DNA of 64,000 bases from Pyrodictium sp. (GTDB lineage Archaea; Thermoproteota; Thermoprotei_A; Sulfolobales; Pyrodictiaceae), in assembly GCA_013540595.1 (NCBI GenBank), contig JABXKE010000002.1, forward strand, positions 1,116,050 through 1,180,049. The letters run 5' to 3'. How positions within the stretch are numbered: position 1 is the first letter of the stretch; each line of letters starts with the position of its first letter. Below are positions 7,233 through 17,184 of the stretch, in pieces. The position numbers were made by a program, and so were the translations under genes. The notes under the pieces were generated by a model. That model had not been told where the DNA came from. It saw only the letters and a program-made list of their open reading frames with translations, and searched no databases.

Positions 7233-9718
7233 TGTTTAGGCGGGTAATACACATTAATGGTGACTCTATTAAACAACTAGATTTAGGGTTAGCTAATTTG
7301 CCTGAACGGATTAACTTCATACTACTTGACGCAAGCTATGAGATTGCGGGCCGCGAGCCAGTAATAGTGTTGTGGGGGCTTACTGAGTCTGGTGAACGCG
7401 TTGTCTTACTTGATAGGAGGTTTAGGCCATACTTCTACGGCCTCATAGCCAAAGGGTTTGAGGATCAGTCACAGAGGATTGTTGAGAGTATCAAGAGGCT
7501 TAGCCGTGGCCGAAGCCCAATAATCGATGTAGGTATCTTGACTAGGAAGTATTTTGGTCGTCCACGTAAGGTTGTCCGTGTAACGACAGTCATACCAGAA
7601 AGTGTTAGAGAGTACCGTGAAGAGGTAAGAAAGCTTGAAGGTATAGAGGATGTGTTAGAGGCTGACATAAGGTTTGCTATGAGGTATTTAATAGACAAAA
7701 ACTTGTATCCTTTCCGTCTCTATGAAGTCCAGGTAGAGAAGAACCCTTCTAATCAAGGCTTCAGAGTAGATGCTGTCTACACTGTTGTTAGCGATCCTGT
7801 GCTCGTAGAGGAGATGGGTAGAGCTAAGCTCCTCCCTGAGTTACGTGTATTAGCATTCGACATCGAGGTCTACACTGAGCGTGGCTCACCTAACCCAGCT
7901 AAAGACCCTGTGATAATAATAGCTGTAAAGAGTGGTGAAGGTGAAGAAGTATTCACAGCAGAAGGATTTGATGACAAGAAGCCTATTAGGGAATTTATAG
8001 AGTATGTGAGGAAGTATGATCCTGACATAATAGTTGGATATAACAGCAACCATTTCGACTGGCCATACCTGCTACAGCGTGCCCACTACCTCGGCATAAG
8101 GGTTGATGTCACTAGGCGCATTGGAGCTGAGCCGACTACAAGCGTATATGGCCACGTCTCTGTTCCTGGTAGACTGAATGTTGACCTTTATGATTATGCT
8201 GAAGAAATACATGAAGTCAAAGTAAAGACTCTTGAGGAAGTAGCAGAGTACCTTGGAGTTATGAAGAAGAGTGAGCGAGTCCTCATAGAATGGTGGCAGA
8301 TACCAGAGTATTGGAGAGACGAGAAGAAGAGGCCTACACTAATAAGGTATGCTATGGATGATGTTCGAGCAACATACGGTCTTGCAGAGAAGATGTTACC
8401 ATTCGCGATACAATTGTCGACGGTTACAGGTGTCCCGCTAGACCAAGTGGGTGCCATGAGTGTGGGATTCAGGCTTGAATGGTACCTTATGCGTGCGGCA
8501 TACGAGAGAGACGAGCTAGTACCTAACCGTGTTGAGAGAAGAGAAGAGAGCTACAAGGGTGCAATAGTTCTGTCACCACTAAAGGGCGTACATGAAAACA
8601 TAGCGGTCCTAGACTTTAGTTCTATGTATCCAAACATAATGATTAAGTACAATGTCGGTCCTGACACTATAGTTAACGATCCCAGAGAATGTGAAGAGTA
8701 TGGTGGTTGCCATGTCGCGCCAGAAGTTGGCCATCGCTTTAGGAAAGAGCCACCAGGCTTCTTTAAATCAGTTCTTGAACACTTGTTAAGTGTTCGTAAA
8801 ACTATTCGTCAGCAAATAAAGAAGTTCCCGCCAGACAGCCCCGAGTACCGCGTGCTTGATGAGAGGCAAAAGGCTGTGAAAGTTCTTGCTAATGCTGCTT
8901 ACGGTTATATGGGATGGAGTGGCGCCCGCTGGTACTGTAAGCGTTGTGCTGAAGCTGTGACAGCGTGGGGTAGGCACTTAATACTATCAGCTATAGAGTA
9001 TGCTAGAAAGCTTGGCCTTAAGGTAGTGTATGGTGACACGGACTCTCTATTCGTAGAGTATGACAAGGCTAAAGTGGAGAAATTGATAGATTATGTTGAG
9101 AAGGAGCTGGGTTTTGATATCAAAATAGATAAGATCTATAAACGTGTATTCTTTACTGAGGCCAAGAAGAGGTATGTTGGCCTCTTGGAAGATGGCAGAA
9201 TTGATATTGTAGGTTTCGAAGCTGTTCGTGGTGATTGGTCCGAGTTAGCCAAGGAAGTTCAGTGGCAGGTAGCTGAGATAATCCTTAAGACAGGAAATAC
9301 AAATAGAGCTATAGAGTATGTTAGAAAGGTTGTTAAGCAACTAAAGGAGGGTCATATACCAATAGAGAAGCTGGTTATATGGAAGACTCTCTCCAAGAGC
9401 ATTGATGAATACGAACATGAGGCACCACATGTTGTTGCAGCACGCCGGGCAATCACGGCGGGGCACAAGGTGTCTTCTGGAGACAAGATAGGCTACGTCA
9501 TAGTTAAGGGTACTGGGAGAATTTCGCAGAGAGCATACCCTTACTTCATGGTTAGAGATACCAGTAAAATAGATGTGGACTATTATATAGACAAGCAGAT
9601 AATACCAGCTGCTCTTCGAATACTAGGATACTTTGGCGTAACCGAGAAGCAACTAAAGGCTGTAAGTACAGGGCAACGCAGTATATTTGATTTCTTCCAG
9701 AAGAAATCTACGAAATAA
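7232..9718 (+). CDS. polB: DNA polymerase, family B
   Basis: An 828-residue archaeal family B replicative polymerase with proofreading. The exonuclease I motif FDIEVYTE is at about residue 209, Exo II YNSNHFDWPYL at about 269, polymerase motif A DFSSMYPNIM at about 460, motif B KVLANAAYGYMGW near 550, and motif C YGDTDS near 600 with both catalytic aspartates. The C-terminus contains QRSIFDFF, a canonical PCNA-interacting PIP box, so the enzyme should bind the sliding clamp. No intein is present. Co-transcribed with rimI and probably followed by the GTPase gene after a 126-base gap. Confidence 0.96.
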   Translation: MFRRVIHINGDSIKQLDLGLANLPERINFILLDASYEIAGREPVIVLWGLTESGERVVLLDRRFRPYFYGLIAKGFEDQSQRIVESIKRLSRGRSPIIDVGILTRKYFGRPRKVVRVTTVIPESVREYREEVRKLEGIEDVLEADIRFAMRYLIDKNLYPFRLYEVQVEKNPSNQGFRVDAVYTVVSDPVLVEEMGRAKLLPELRVLAFDIEVYTERGSPNPAKDPVIIIAVKSGEGEEVFTAEGFDDKKPIREFIEYVRKYDPDIIVGYNSNHFDWPYLLQRAHYLGIRVDVTRRIGAEPTTSVYGHVSVPGRLNVDLYDYAEEIHEVKVKTLEEVAEYLGVMKKSERVLIEWWQIPEYWRDEKKRPTLIRYAMDDVRATYGLAEKMLPFAIQLSTVTGVPLDQVGAMSVGFRLEWYLMRAAYERDELVPNRVERREESYKGAIVLSPLKGVHENIAVLDFSSMYPNIMIKYNVGPDTIVNDPRECEEYGGCHVAPEVGHRFRKEPPGFFKSVLEHLLSVRKTIRQQIKKFPPDSPEYRVLDERQKAVKVLANAAYGYMGWSGARWYCKRCAEAVTAWGRHLILSAIEYARKLGLKVVYGDTDSLFVEYDKAKVEKLIDYVEKELGFDIKIDKIYKRVFFTEAKKRYVGLLEDGRIDIVGFEAVRGDWSELAKEVQWQVAEIILKTGNTNRAIEYVRKVVKQLKEGHIPIEKLVIWKTLSKSIDEYEHEAPHVVAARRAITAGHKVSSGDKIGYVIVKGTGRISQRAYPYFMVRDTSKIDVDYYIDKQIIPAALRILGYFGVTEKQLKAVSTGQRSIFDFFQKKSTK

Positions 9719-9844
9719 GACGAAAAATAAAGTAGGGGTAATCTGCTCTTGCTCCAGAATACAATAGGGTAGTGCGCTGAGTCTGCTACAAGGTGCAATG
9801 CATGGTCTGATGAGTAGACAAGAGCTTAGGCAAGGTAGGTTGCA

Positions 9845-10654
9845 ATGATACTCGCTTCATGGCGTGTGCTTGCCTGGATAGTCCGTAGGGCTGATGTGGT
9901 ACTAGAGGTAGTTGATGCTAGAGACCCTATGTCAACACGTAGTAGGAGACTTGAGCGGATGGTGAACAGCCTAGACAAGAAACTTATAATCGTGATAAAC
10001 AAGTCTGACCTAGTTCCTCGTTCTGTTGTGGAGAAGTGGAAGCGTATACTAACAGATCAAGGCTATAACGTTGTATACATGGCTGCTAGGGATCACAAGG
10101 GTACACGTGTACTACGTAAAACTATACGCATGGTTGCAGAAACTTCGCCCGTAATAGTTGCTGTAACAGGGTTTCCCAAAACTGGCAAGTCAACAATAAT
10201 TAATGCGTTGAAGGGTAGGCACAGTGCCTCTACAAGTCCCATACCAGGCAGCCCAGGATATACTACACACGCCCAACTCTACAGGATAGGAGAGAACTTA
10301 TACATGATTGACACCCCAGGTGTGATACCCGTAGAGGGTGGCTGGCTCGAATCTGTTATACGTGGTAAACCTACTGAGCAACTCAAGGACCCTGTCCGCC
10401 CCGCAGTTGAACTCCTAAAGCGTGCACTGAAGTACAACCCGTCCTCAGTCAAAGACGCCTATGGTATAGACGAGAAGGATCCATATAAGATACTTGAACT
10501 AATAGCTCTTAAGAGGGGATGGAGATACAAGAGTGATGGAGAGCCCTTGATAGAGGAGGCTGCTAGAGTAGTCATACGTGATTACCATGAGGGTAAACTT
10601 CTTTTCTACGTTCCACCGGAAGAGTATATCACGACAAGACGCAAGCCACGCTAG
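9845..10654 (+). CDS. Circularly permuted GTPase, YlqF/MMR1-HSR1 family
   Basis: A 269-residue GTPase with the G motifs in permuted order: G4 NKSD (about residue 57) precedes the P-loop G1 GFPKTGKS (about 110) and G3 DTPG (about 153). This order defines the YlqF/YawG family, which acts in large ribosomal subunit assembly. The N-terminus (ADVVLEVVDARDP) is the family hallmark. ATG at 9845 is the first start in frame. Follows polB on the same strand. Confidence 0.9.
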   Translation: MILASWRVLAWIVRRADVVLEVVDARDPMSTRSRRLERMVNSLDKKLIIVINKSDLVPRSVVEKWKRILTDQGYNVVYMAARDHKGTRVLRKTIRMVAETSPVIVAVTGFPKTGKSTIINALKGRHSASTSPIPGSPGYTTHAQLYRIGENLYMIDTPGVIPVEGGWLESVIRGKPTEQLKDPVRPAVELLKRALKYNPSSVKDAYGIDEKDPYKILELIALKRGWRYKSDGEPLIEEAARVVIRDYHEGKLLFYVPPEEYITTRRKPR

Positions 10655-10678
10655 GAGATTGGCTGGGTGTGATCCCGA

Positions 10679-11260
10679 TTGCCATCCGACTGTCCTACAG
10701 GGTTTATCTTTATAGCAATAACGGGTCGCCCAGGAGTAGGAAAAACAACAACATTCATGAAGGTACTCGACTACCTTAATAAGAAAGGCCTTAGAGTAGC
10801 AGGCTTCTACTGTCCAGAAGTTCGTTCACTGGGTAGACGTATAGGCTTCAAGATAGTGTCTGTTGACATGAAGATTGAGCGTTGGCTAGCCCGAAAAGAG
10901 GGATGCGATGGACCCCAGCTAGGGCGCTACAAGCTGTGCAATGAAGCTGTTGAAGTCGCTAGGTATGCTAGTGAGCAAGCTAGCGAGGCCGACGTAGTGA
11001 TGATAGATGAGATTGGACCTATGGAGTTAAAGATGAGAGAAGTTAAGGACGTAATAATAAGACTTCTTGACCTTCGTAAGCCAGGAATATTTGTTGTGCA
11101 TGAAAGACTTCGCGATCCAGGTATAAGAAGAAGACTCAATAATCGTACATGCTGGTTCCAAGTGACTTTAGACAATCGCGACTACATAATTAAGCCCATA
11201 CTTGAAGCTGTAGAAGAAGCCATAGAGAGAGCTAGCAGCCAGCAGCTTACTACGACATGA
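10679..11260 (+). CDS. Nucleoside-triphosphatase, THEP1 family
   Basis: A 193-residue P-loop NTPase of the THEP1 family, which hydrolyses nucleoside triphosphates to diphosphates. Walker A is GRPGVGKTT (about residues 16-24) and Walker B is VVMIDEIGPME (about 99-109), the family's diagnostic DEIGPME block. Starts at a TTG (10679); the nearby GTG codons are out of frame or immediately followed by a stop. It lies 24 bases after the GTPase, so probably one operon. Physiological role is not established. Confidence 0.88.
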   Translation: MPSDCPTGFIFIAITGRPGVGKTTTFMKVLDYLNKKGLRVAGFYCPEVRSLGRRIGFKIVSVDMKIERWLARKEGCDGPQLGRYKLCNEAVEVARYASEQASEADVVMIDEIGPMELKMREVKDVIIRLLDLRKPGIFVVHERLRDPGIRRRLNNRTCWFQVTLDNRDYIIKPILEAVEEAIERASSQQLTTT

Positions 11261-11331
11261 CTAAGTCTCGTATACCTTGTGTTGTGCAATAACATTAATC
11301 CTCTGCTCTAAACAAGAAGATATACATCTCG

Positions 11332-11417
11332 GGAAGCGGGATGCCCGGGCGTTCCAGCACTGAAGCCTACCCGGGGGCTATGATGTAAGCTCCCTTCCGC
11401 CCCCGGGCACCGCTTCC
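11332..11417 (+). ncRNA. Candidate structured RNA
   Basis: A G+C-rich block in an A+T-rich 280-base gap. GGAAGCGG (11332-11339) pairs perfectly with CCGCTTCC (11410-11417), and after a 2-base GA bulge TGCCCGGG (11342-11349) pairs with CCCGGGCA (11402-11409). Inside, GGGGGCT (11373-11379) pairs with AGCTCCC (11388-11394) including one G-U, closing an 8-base loop. Sixteen outer base pairs in a hyperthermophile are typical of a functional RNA. It lacks a T-loop, so it is not a tRNA, and it does not match 5S, SRP or RNase P RNA by eye. An H/ACA-like guide is possible. The strand is not certain. Confidence 0.45.
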
Positions 11418-11541
11418 GCAAGATAGGCATTGCCTTGCTAGCATTATTACTGGGTACTTAATACATTATGTTGCATGGAATGTAGAGACATTGAAGATAT
11501 AAATGGTCTCAATTATATGCGTGCGTGTGGGGAGTAGTGTT

Positions 11542-11814
11542 ATGAGTGAGAAGTGTAAGGAGTATATGGTTGTTATAGGTGATAAGCAAATATTCATTAC
11601 ACCAGACGTACTAAAGATCGTGCATGAGTATCTTCACAGGCCCATGAGCCTAGAGGAGCTTGCAAGAAAACTCGGTCTTGAGACGTGGGAAGAAGCCTAC
11701 GAGTTCATTAAGCGTATACCAGCATGGATAATGTGGATGCCGATAAACCTATGGAGGCATAGACTCGAGAAAGAGGGTTGCCTAGAGCTTTTTGAGGGAG
11801 AAACAGCTTCTTAA
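11542..11814 (+). CDS. Small hypothetical protein
   Basis: I take the ATG at 11542 (MSEKCKEYMVV) because GGGGAG lies about 10 bases upstream; a longer frame from 11503 adds only a Val/Ile-rich leader. The 90-residue product has two beta strands (YMVVIGDKQIFITP) followed by a helix-turn-helix-like stretch (MSLEELARKLGLETWEEAYEFI) and a Trp-rich C-terminus. This suggests a small winged-helix-like protein. The family is not recognised. Convergent with mcm. Confidence 0.6.
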   Translation: MSEKCKEYMVVIGDKQIFITPDVLKIVHEYLHRPMSLEELARKLGLETWEEAYEFIKRIPAWIMWMPINLWRHRLEKEGCLELFEGETAS

Positions 11815-11874
11815 GCTAAGTAATGTTGTGTTACTAAGATAACCAAGGGTAAATCTTTTATTATTTCCCAGCTA

Positions 11875-13965
11875 TCACCTAACTACAGCATAACAGCCAA
11901 CAGACTTTTCGTATACTAAGCCATCTCTTCTGAAGCCTCTTAGAGCTTCTTCTACTATGCGTGACTCTATGCCTTCTGCAGCTGCACGCCTCAAGATCTC
12001 TTTCAGTCTTGCGCATCCTTCAGGGCTTTCATTTTCTAGGCTTTCTATGATCTCCATTATCCTTGTTAGCTTCTCTTGTTTGCTTCTAGGCTTGCCAGTC
12101 ATTATGACGTCTATGTCTATTCTACCACTTTCGATGTCGAGTCCAGCACTTTCAAGGAATGTCTTCATTAGTCTTATAGCTGCTTCTGCGTCTTCTACAG
12201 TTACCTCGTTTTTAAGTGCCATCTTGGCATGTGCCTCGGCGAGTCTAATGAGTGCTTCTAGCTGGCGTGCTGTTATTGTTATTGCTCCTTCGGAGCTTTC
12301 AGTGCTCATCCTTCTCATCTCAACGTAGAAGTCTTCTATTAGTTTGGCTGCTTCAGGGGTAAGCCTGGGGCGTATATAGCGTCGTGCGTAGCTTATATAC
12401 TTCTTGAGGAGTTCTGGCTCTATTTCTGGCTTAACCTTTTCAGATTCGCGGTGTACTTCGAGAACGTGTTGTGCCAGCCTTCGATCCTCTTCGGGCTTAG
12501 GTTCGTCTTTAAGTATGAATATTAGATCGAAGCGAGATAGTATGGTGACTGGTAGGTTTATGTTGTCTGCTAGTGTACGGTTTGTTAAGTAACGACCGAA
12601 TTTTGGGTTACCCGCAGCTATAACTGTGGTTCGTGCGTTCAATTTCGCTATTATGCCCGCTTTTGCAATGCTAACCGTCTGCTGTTCCATTGCTTCGTGT
12701 ATGGCTACTCTATCCTCGTCTCTCATCTTATCTATCTCGTCTATAGCCGCTACACCGCCATCGGCAAGAACTAATGCGCCAGCCTCGAGGTAGTATTCGC
12801 CGGTTGTCTTGTCCCTGATAACAGCTGCTGTGAGCCCAGCTGCAGTAGCCCCCTTTCCTGTAGTGTATATTCCTCTTGGTGCTATGCGTGCAGCGTATTG
12901 TAGTAATTGGCTTTTAGCAGTACCCGGATCACCAACTATTAGTACGTGTATATCACCTCTAATTCTTACACCGTCTGGAGTTATCTTTGGTACGCCGCCA
13001 AAGAGAGCTAAAGCGATGGCCTCTTTTATATCCCAAAGACCATATATTGCAGGGGCTATGCTAGCTATGATTTTCTTTCTAACCCACGGATCACGAGCAA
13101 GGGCTTTGATCCTCTCTTCATCTTCTCTTGTTATAACAACCTCTTCGAGTATCTTTTGCGAAACCTCTACATGAATAGCATCGACGAACATGTCGTAGAT
13201 AGCCTTCTTCTTAGATAGACTATCCGGCTGCACACGAACGATCCCAACTATAGTCACTCTATCGCCTGGACGTGCAACGTCAACTAGGTCGTCGTGAAGT
13301 ACAACTTCTATACTCCTTGGGAGCTGTCCTGGTGGTACCTCCTCTGGCCTCTCTTGTAGAACTATCTTTTGCCAGTCAATAAGCTCAGACTTCTCTGGTA
13401 GTAGCCGGAAAGCGCCACTAGAAGAGCCACAGATTGGGCAGACAGGGGGCTTCTCTAGCATGTCACCAACTATCTCGCCTTCGGGAGGCCATATGAACTC
13501 GTGGCATCCCTGCTCACGTGAACAGTGCATGTACATAGCTTTGACTATTTTTTCCTTGACCGGTGTTGTTCGCACGAGGATGCCTTCTAGCATTACGAGT
13601 TTTCCGATGTGTTCTCCTCTAAGGCTCCGTAAAGGCGTTATCTTTGGTAGAGCACGGATTCTCACATAGAACCTCTTTCCTTCAACGTATTCCGGAGACT
13701 CTGCTTGTACAAGATCTTTAAGAGCCTCGCTAGCCTGTCTAAGTACTTCATCGGGTTTCTCAACTAGTAGCCTGGCGAGCTTTGTATCGAATAAGTAAAG
13801 ATCGTTGTAGTCTATTAATAAGCTACGCTGACCCATAGTTATCATTTGTCGTAGTCTCTCTCTATACTTGTAGTTGCCATTACGGTCACGAAAGCTTCTT
13901 ATGAACTCATAAAACCTCTCTCTAGCATCTATCACTTCTTCAACATCTAAACGGAGGGTCTCCAT
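11875..13965 (-). CDS. mcm: Replicative DNA helicase MCM
   Basis: A 696-residue archaeal minichromosome maintenance helicase, the hexameric 3'-5' motor of the CMG complex. The N-terminal zinc site uses Cys/His residues in CSREQGCHEF and CPICG (about residues 148-180). Walker A GDPGTAKSQ is near residue 346, Walker B with DEID near 405, and the arginine finger SRFD follows. The C-terminal winged helix is intact. Full length for the family, with no intein. It lies just downstream of gins23 on the same strand, the arrangement known from Sulfolobus. Confidence 0.96.
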   Translation of the reverse strand: METLRLDVEEVIDARERFYEFIRSFRDRNGNYKYRERLRQMITMGQRSLLIDYNDLYLFDTKLARLLVEKPDEVLRQASEALKDLVQAESPEYVEGKRFYVRIRALPKITPLRSLRGEHIGKLVMLEGILVRTTPVKEKIVKAMYMHCSREQGCHEFIWPPEGEIVGDMLEKPPVCPICGSSSGAFRLLPEKSELIDWQKIVLQERPEEVPPGQLPRSIEVVLHDDLVDVARPGDRVTIVGIVRVQPDSLSKKKAIYDMFVDAIHVEVSQKILEEVVITREDEERIKALARDPWVRKKIIASIAPAIYGLWDIKEAIALALFGGVPKITPDGVRIRGDIHVLIVGDPGTAKSQLLQYAARIAPRGIYTTGKGATAAGLTAAVIRDKTTGEYYLEAGALVLADGGVAAIDEIDKMRDEDRVAIHEAMEQQTVSIAKAGIIAKLNARTTVIAAGNPKFGRYLTNRTLADNINLPVTILSRFDLIFILKDEPKPEEDRRLAQHVLEVHRESEKVKPEIEPELLKKYISYARRYIRPRLTPEAAKLIEDFYVEMRRMSTESSEGAITITARQLEALIRLAEAHAKMALKNEVTVEDAEAAIRLMKTFLESAGLDIESGRIDIDVIMTGKPRSKQEKLTRIMEIIESLENESPEGCARLKEILRRAAAEGIESRIVEEALRGFRRDGLVYEKSVGCYAVVR

Positions 13966-14002
13966 GTCTGCTTTGTCCCTACACTATCTATTCTGGCTTC
14001 CT

Positions 14003-14031
14003 TAGCCCCCTTTAAGTCCTATAGGGGGCTA
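14003..14031. promoter_or_regulatory. Inverted repeat at the gins23-mcm junction
   Basis: TAGCCCCC (14003-14010) and GGGGGCTA (14024-14031) form an 8-bp inverted repeat around a TTAAAG-containing centre. It overlaps the gins23 stop codon and lies about 40 bases upstream of the mcm start, with a TATA-like ACTTAAAG in its loop on the minus strand. It could be a terminator/attenuator for gins23 or an operator over an mcm promoter. Confidence 0.45.
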
Positions 14032-14595
14032 GGGCGAAACTAGTCTTGGGCTAAGAAACTTTTGCCACATCTCTAAACTCTCTTTCAGAGAATTCAAGAG
14101 TACGAGCTCCTCGGGTGAGAGCTTTGAAGAAATCTCAGCTATCGATGTGGGACTCCTAATGCTTTGCAAGATTAATGTAAGCCTCCTATCTATTATTTCT
14201 AGAAGGTATCTCACTGCTTTCTGTTGTTCTTCTAAGAGGGAGGCATTAAACTCCTTCTTTATGCGTGCTGACAATCTCTCTATGTAACGTAAGGCCTCCA
14301 GGTAAAAGTCCCGAGGTAGAGGCTCAAGCTCTGCTGGTGTTCGTGCATTAAGAGTTGAGAAGTGTACACGTGTTATATCCTCTATGTCTAGTCCTCTCTC
14401 AATGGGGTTAGCTACACCCATCTCCTCTAATACGTCTGCAAGCCATCGCGGCACTTCGATCTCGGCACCCTTGCTTAGCGTGTATTCTACACCATCTATA
14501 GTAATTGTGCCATAATCCTTTACCACCATTACTCTTATGGGCCTTAGTCTATACTCTATGGCTAGCTTCTTGAGTTGAAGAGCTATCTTGTCCAT
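14029..14595 (-). CDS. gins23: GINS complex subunit Gins23
   Basis: A 188-residue GINS subunit, part of the CMG helicase with MCM and the Cdc45/RecJ-like protein. The small beta-rich B domain is N-terminal (IRVMVVKDYGTITIDGVEYTL, about 20-55) and the helical A domain follows (ELEPLPRDFYLEALRYIERL). B-then-A order marks Gins23 rather than Gins51. It is the upstream partner of mcm and divergent from rfcS, giving a compact replication gene cluster. Confidence 0.85.
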   Translation of the reverse strand: MDKIALQLKKLAIEYRLRPIRVMVVKDYGTITIDGVEYTLSKGAEIEVPRWLADVLEEMGVANPIERGLDIEDITRVHFSTLNARTPAELEPLPRDFYLEALRYIERLSARIKKEFNASLLEEQQKAVRYLLEIIDRRLTLILQSIRSPTSIAEISSKLSPEELVLLNSLKESLEMWQKFLSPRLVSP

Positions 14596-14660
14596 GTTAC
14601 GTGGACCTCGCTCTGTACCTAGTTAATCCTAATATGGGTAGGCCCTTTAAATTGGGAGTA

Positions 14661-14670
14661 TAATTATAAG
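14661..14670 (+). promoter_or_regulatory. TATA box of rfcS
   Basis: TAATTATAAG is centred about 26 bases upstream of the TTG start at 14692, so the rfcS transcript is probably leaderless. This supports the TTG as the true start. Confidence 0.5.
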
Positions 14671-14691
14671 TCGTTTGGGGGAGTCATACCC

Positions 14692-15678
14692 TTGTCTTCT
14701 GAGCTCGCTGAACTGCTTTGGGCTGAGAAGTATAGGCCTAAAAGCCTAGATGAGATTGTTAATCAAGAAGAGATAGTGAATAGGCTCAAAAAGTTTGTTG
14801 AAGAGAAGAATATGCCGCACCTACTATTCGTTGGTCCACCGGGTACGGGCAAGACTACTGCTGCACACGCACTAGCTCATGATCTCTACGGCGAAAACTA
14901 TAGGCAGTACATGCTTGAACTTAATGCAAGCGATGAAAGAGGCATAGACACCATAAGGACTAAAGTTAAAGAGTTTGCTAGGAGTCGTACGCCACCAGAA
15001 ATTCCGTTTAAGATAGTCCTTCTAGATGAAGCAGACAATATGACGGCTGACGCCCAGCAAGCTCTGCGTAGGCTTATGGAGATGTATACAGCTAATACTC
15101 GTTTCATACTGATAGCGAACTTTCCAAGCAAGATAATTGAGCCCATACAGTCGCGTTGTGCTTTATTCAGGTTTACTCCGTTGAAGAAGGATGATGTCAT
15201 AGCTAGGCTTAAATGGATATGTGAGCAGGAGGGATGTAAGTACACAATAGAAGGCCTTGAGACCATATATGAAGTTAGTGAAGGTGATATGAGGAAGGCC
15301 ATCAACATACTACAAGCAGCTGTAGCACTTGGCACTGTTACACCGGAAATCGTATATAAGGTTGTTGGACTTGCTCATCCAAAGGAGATACGTGAAGTTA
15401 TAACGTTGGCCCTTGAAGGAGAATTTATGCGTGCACGTGAAAAACTGAGGAGCCTAATTATAAACTATGGGCTTAGCGGTACAGATGTGGTTAAGCAGAT
15501 ACATAGAGAGATATTCAGTCCAGAACTCAAAATCCCTGACGAGATACGTGTGTTGATAGCGGATTATACTGGTGAAATACAGTACAGGCTTGTAGAGGGT
15601 GCCGATGACGAGATTCAGTTGAACGCGTTCATAGCTTGGCTCACAATGCTTGGCCAAAAGCTTCGAGCAAGCCGTTAA
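14692..15678 (+). CDS. rfcS: Replication factor C small subunit
   Basis: A 328-residue AAA+ clamp-loader subunit. Walker A GPPGTGKTT is at about residue 49, Walker B ends in the RFC-specific DEAD (about 111), and the SRC motif with its arginine finger (IQSRCALF) is near 153. Four copies with one large subunit load PCNA. It starts at TTG with a TATA box 26 bases upstream. The large subunit follows 60 bases downstream. Confidence 0.96.
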   Translation: MSSELAELLWAEKYRPKSLDEIVNQEEIVNRLKKFVEEKNMPHLLFVGPPGTGKTTAAHALAHDLYGENYRQYMLELNASDERGIDTIRTKVKEFARSRTPPEIPFKIVLLDEADNMTADAQQALRRLMEMYTANTRFILIANFPSKIIEPIQSRCALFRFTPLKKDDVIARLKWICEQEGCKYTIEGLETIYEVSEGDMRKAINILQAAVALGTVTPEIVYKVVGLAHPKEIREVITLALEGEFMRAREKLRSLIINYGLSGTDVVKQIHREIFSPELKIPDEIRVLIADYTGEIQYRLVEGADDEIQLNAFIAWLTMLGQKLRASR

Positions 15679-15738
15679 GTAGGCCATGCATCATACTGTT
15701 TTTCCCGATTTCAGTCTTTTACCACTGCAATTATTGAG

Positions 15739-17157
15739 GTGTTTAAAGGGTTGTCTTCGCTAGCACGCATGCCATGGGTTATAAAGTATAGGCCTAAGAG
15801 AGTAGAGGAGGTAGTTAATCAAGAGCAAGCTAAGAGGGTATTCCTGCCTTGGCTTCGTCAGTGGCTTGGTGGCAAGCCTCCTGAGAAGAAGGCAGCATTA
15901 TTTTACGGGCCTGCTGGAGTAGGGAAGACCAGTCTAGTTGAAGCTGCTGCTCACGAGTACAGGCTTGAGCTTATAGAGATGAATGCTTCGGACTTTAGGC
16001 GCAGAGAAGACATTGATAGAATAGCAAAAATTGCTGCTACACAGTCTAGCCTCTTTGGCAGAAAGAAGATCATCCTACTAGACGAGGTTGATGGTATATC
16101 TGGCACCGCCGATCGTGGTGGATTAGATGCCATTCTTGAGCTTATAAATAATACTAGACACCCTATAGTTATGACTGCCAATGACCCATGGGATCAGAAG
16201 TTAAGGCCTTTAAGAGATGCGTCACTAATGGTTGCATTCAATAGGCTTAATGAGAGGGATATTGTAACTGCACTGAAAAGGATATGTGAGGCAGAGAGAA
16301 TAGAGTGTGAGCATGATGCATTAAAGTACATAGCTCAGAGATCTGAGGGAGATTTGCGATCTGCGATAAATGATTTACAGTCAGTAGCAGAGGGGTATGG
16401 GAGAGTTACATTAGATCTTGTTAGAAGCCTTGTAGTGAGTAGAGACAGGCAGTACTCGCCATGGGAAATGCTTCGAAACCTCTTCATGTCAAAGTATGCG
16501 TGGCAAGCAAAGAGAGCAATAACACATACTGACTTAGATTATGAAACTATTCTTCAGTGGATAAACGAGAATATTCCAGTACAGTATAGCGACCCATCTG
16601 ATATTTGGCGTGCATACGAGGCCCTTGCACGAGCTGATATAATGCTAGCACGCATAAAGAGGACTATGTCATGGGATCTATTATCATATGTGTTCGATCT
16701 TGCAGGACCTGGTGTTGCCTTATCCAGAAAGAAGAGTAAGTTCAAGTGGGCTAAGTACCAGTTTCCTCAAAAGATTCTAATGTTGGCTAGAACAAAGGAG
16801 ACACGAGAAATACGTAATGCTATAGCTGAAGCTGTAGGCAAGAGAGTACTTGTTTCTAAGAGGAAGTTCCTCTCAGATGTATTGCCTTTTATGAAGATAA
16901 TATTTGAGGAAAGACCAGACTACGCTGCCCGCATAGCCATAGCCTATAATCTAACAGACAATATGATTAAATACCTAGCAGGGCCACGGTATCAAGCCGT
17001 TAAAGAACATATGAATATGCTTCTTCTCCGCATGGAGAAACCTTCAACAGTAAGCGCGTCTGCAACAACAAGAGAATCAAAGCGAAAAGAGGCTGGTAGA
17101 GGTGTAAGATCAAGATCGAAAAGAAGTGGGCGTGGCAGGCAGACTACACTGTTCTAA
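15739..17157 (+). CDS. rfcL: Replication factor C large subunit
   Basis: A 472-residue AAA+ protein with Walker [10 protein letters not shown] near residue 56 and Walker B ILLDEVDG near 115. The C-terminal collar is followed by a basic, Ser/Arg-rich tail ending in RQTTLF, a PCNA-binding PIP motif at the very C-terminus. It lacks the SRC motif of small subunits, as expected. The start is taken at GTG 15739; the ATG 11 codons later ([10 protein letters not shown]) is also possible and matches the conserved N-terminus. Confidence 0.95.
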   Translation: MFKGLSSLARMPWVIKYRPKRVEEVVNQEQAKRVFLPWLRQWLGGKPPEKKAALFYGPAGVGKTSLVEAAAHEYRLELIEMNASDFRRREDIDRIAKIAATQSSLFGRKKIILLDEVDGISGTADRGGLDAILELINNTRHPIVMTANDPWDQKLRPLRDASLMVAFNRLNERDIVTALKRICEAERIECEHDALKYIAQRSEGDLRSAINDLQSVAEGYGRVTLDLVRSLVVSRDRQYSPWEMLRNLFMSKYAWQAKRAITHTDLDYETILQWINENIPVQYSDPSDIWRAYEALARADIMLARIKRTMSWDLLSYVFDLAGPGVALSRKKSKFKWAKYQFPQKILMLARTKETREIRNAIAEAVGKRVLVSKRKFLSDVLPFMKIIFEERPDYAARIAIAYNLTDNMIKYLAGPRYQAVKEHMNMLLLRMEKPSTVSASATTRESKRKEAGRGVRSRSKRSGRGRQTTLF

Positions 17158-17184
17158 ATGGTCATTATCCTTACTATATGGTCT

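Noticed and set aside
11332-11417. tRNA or 5S rRNA interpretation of the structured RNA
   Set aside because: No T-loop TTC-A element or CCA context is present and the helices do not fit 5S architecture.
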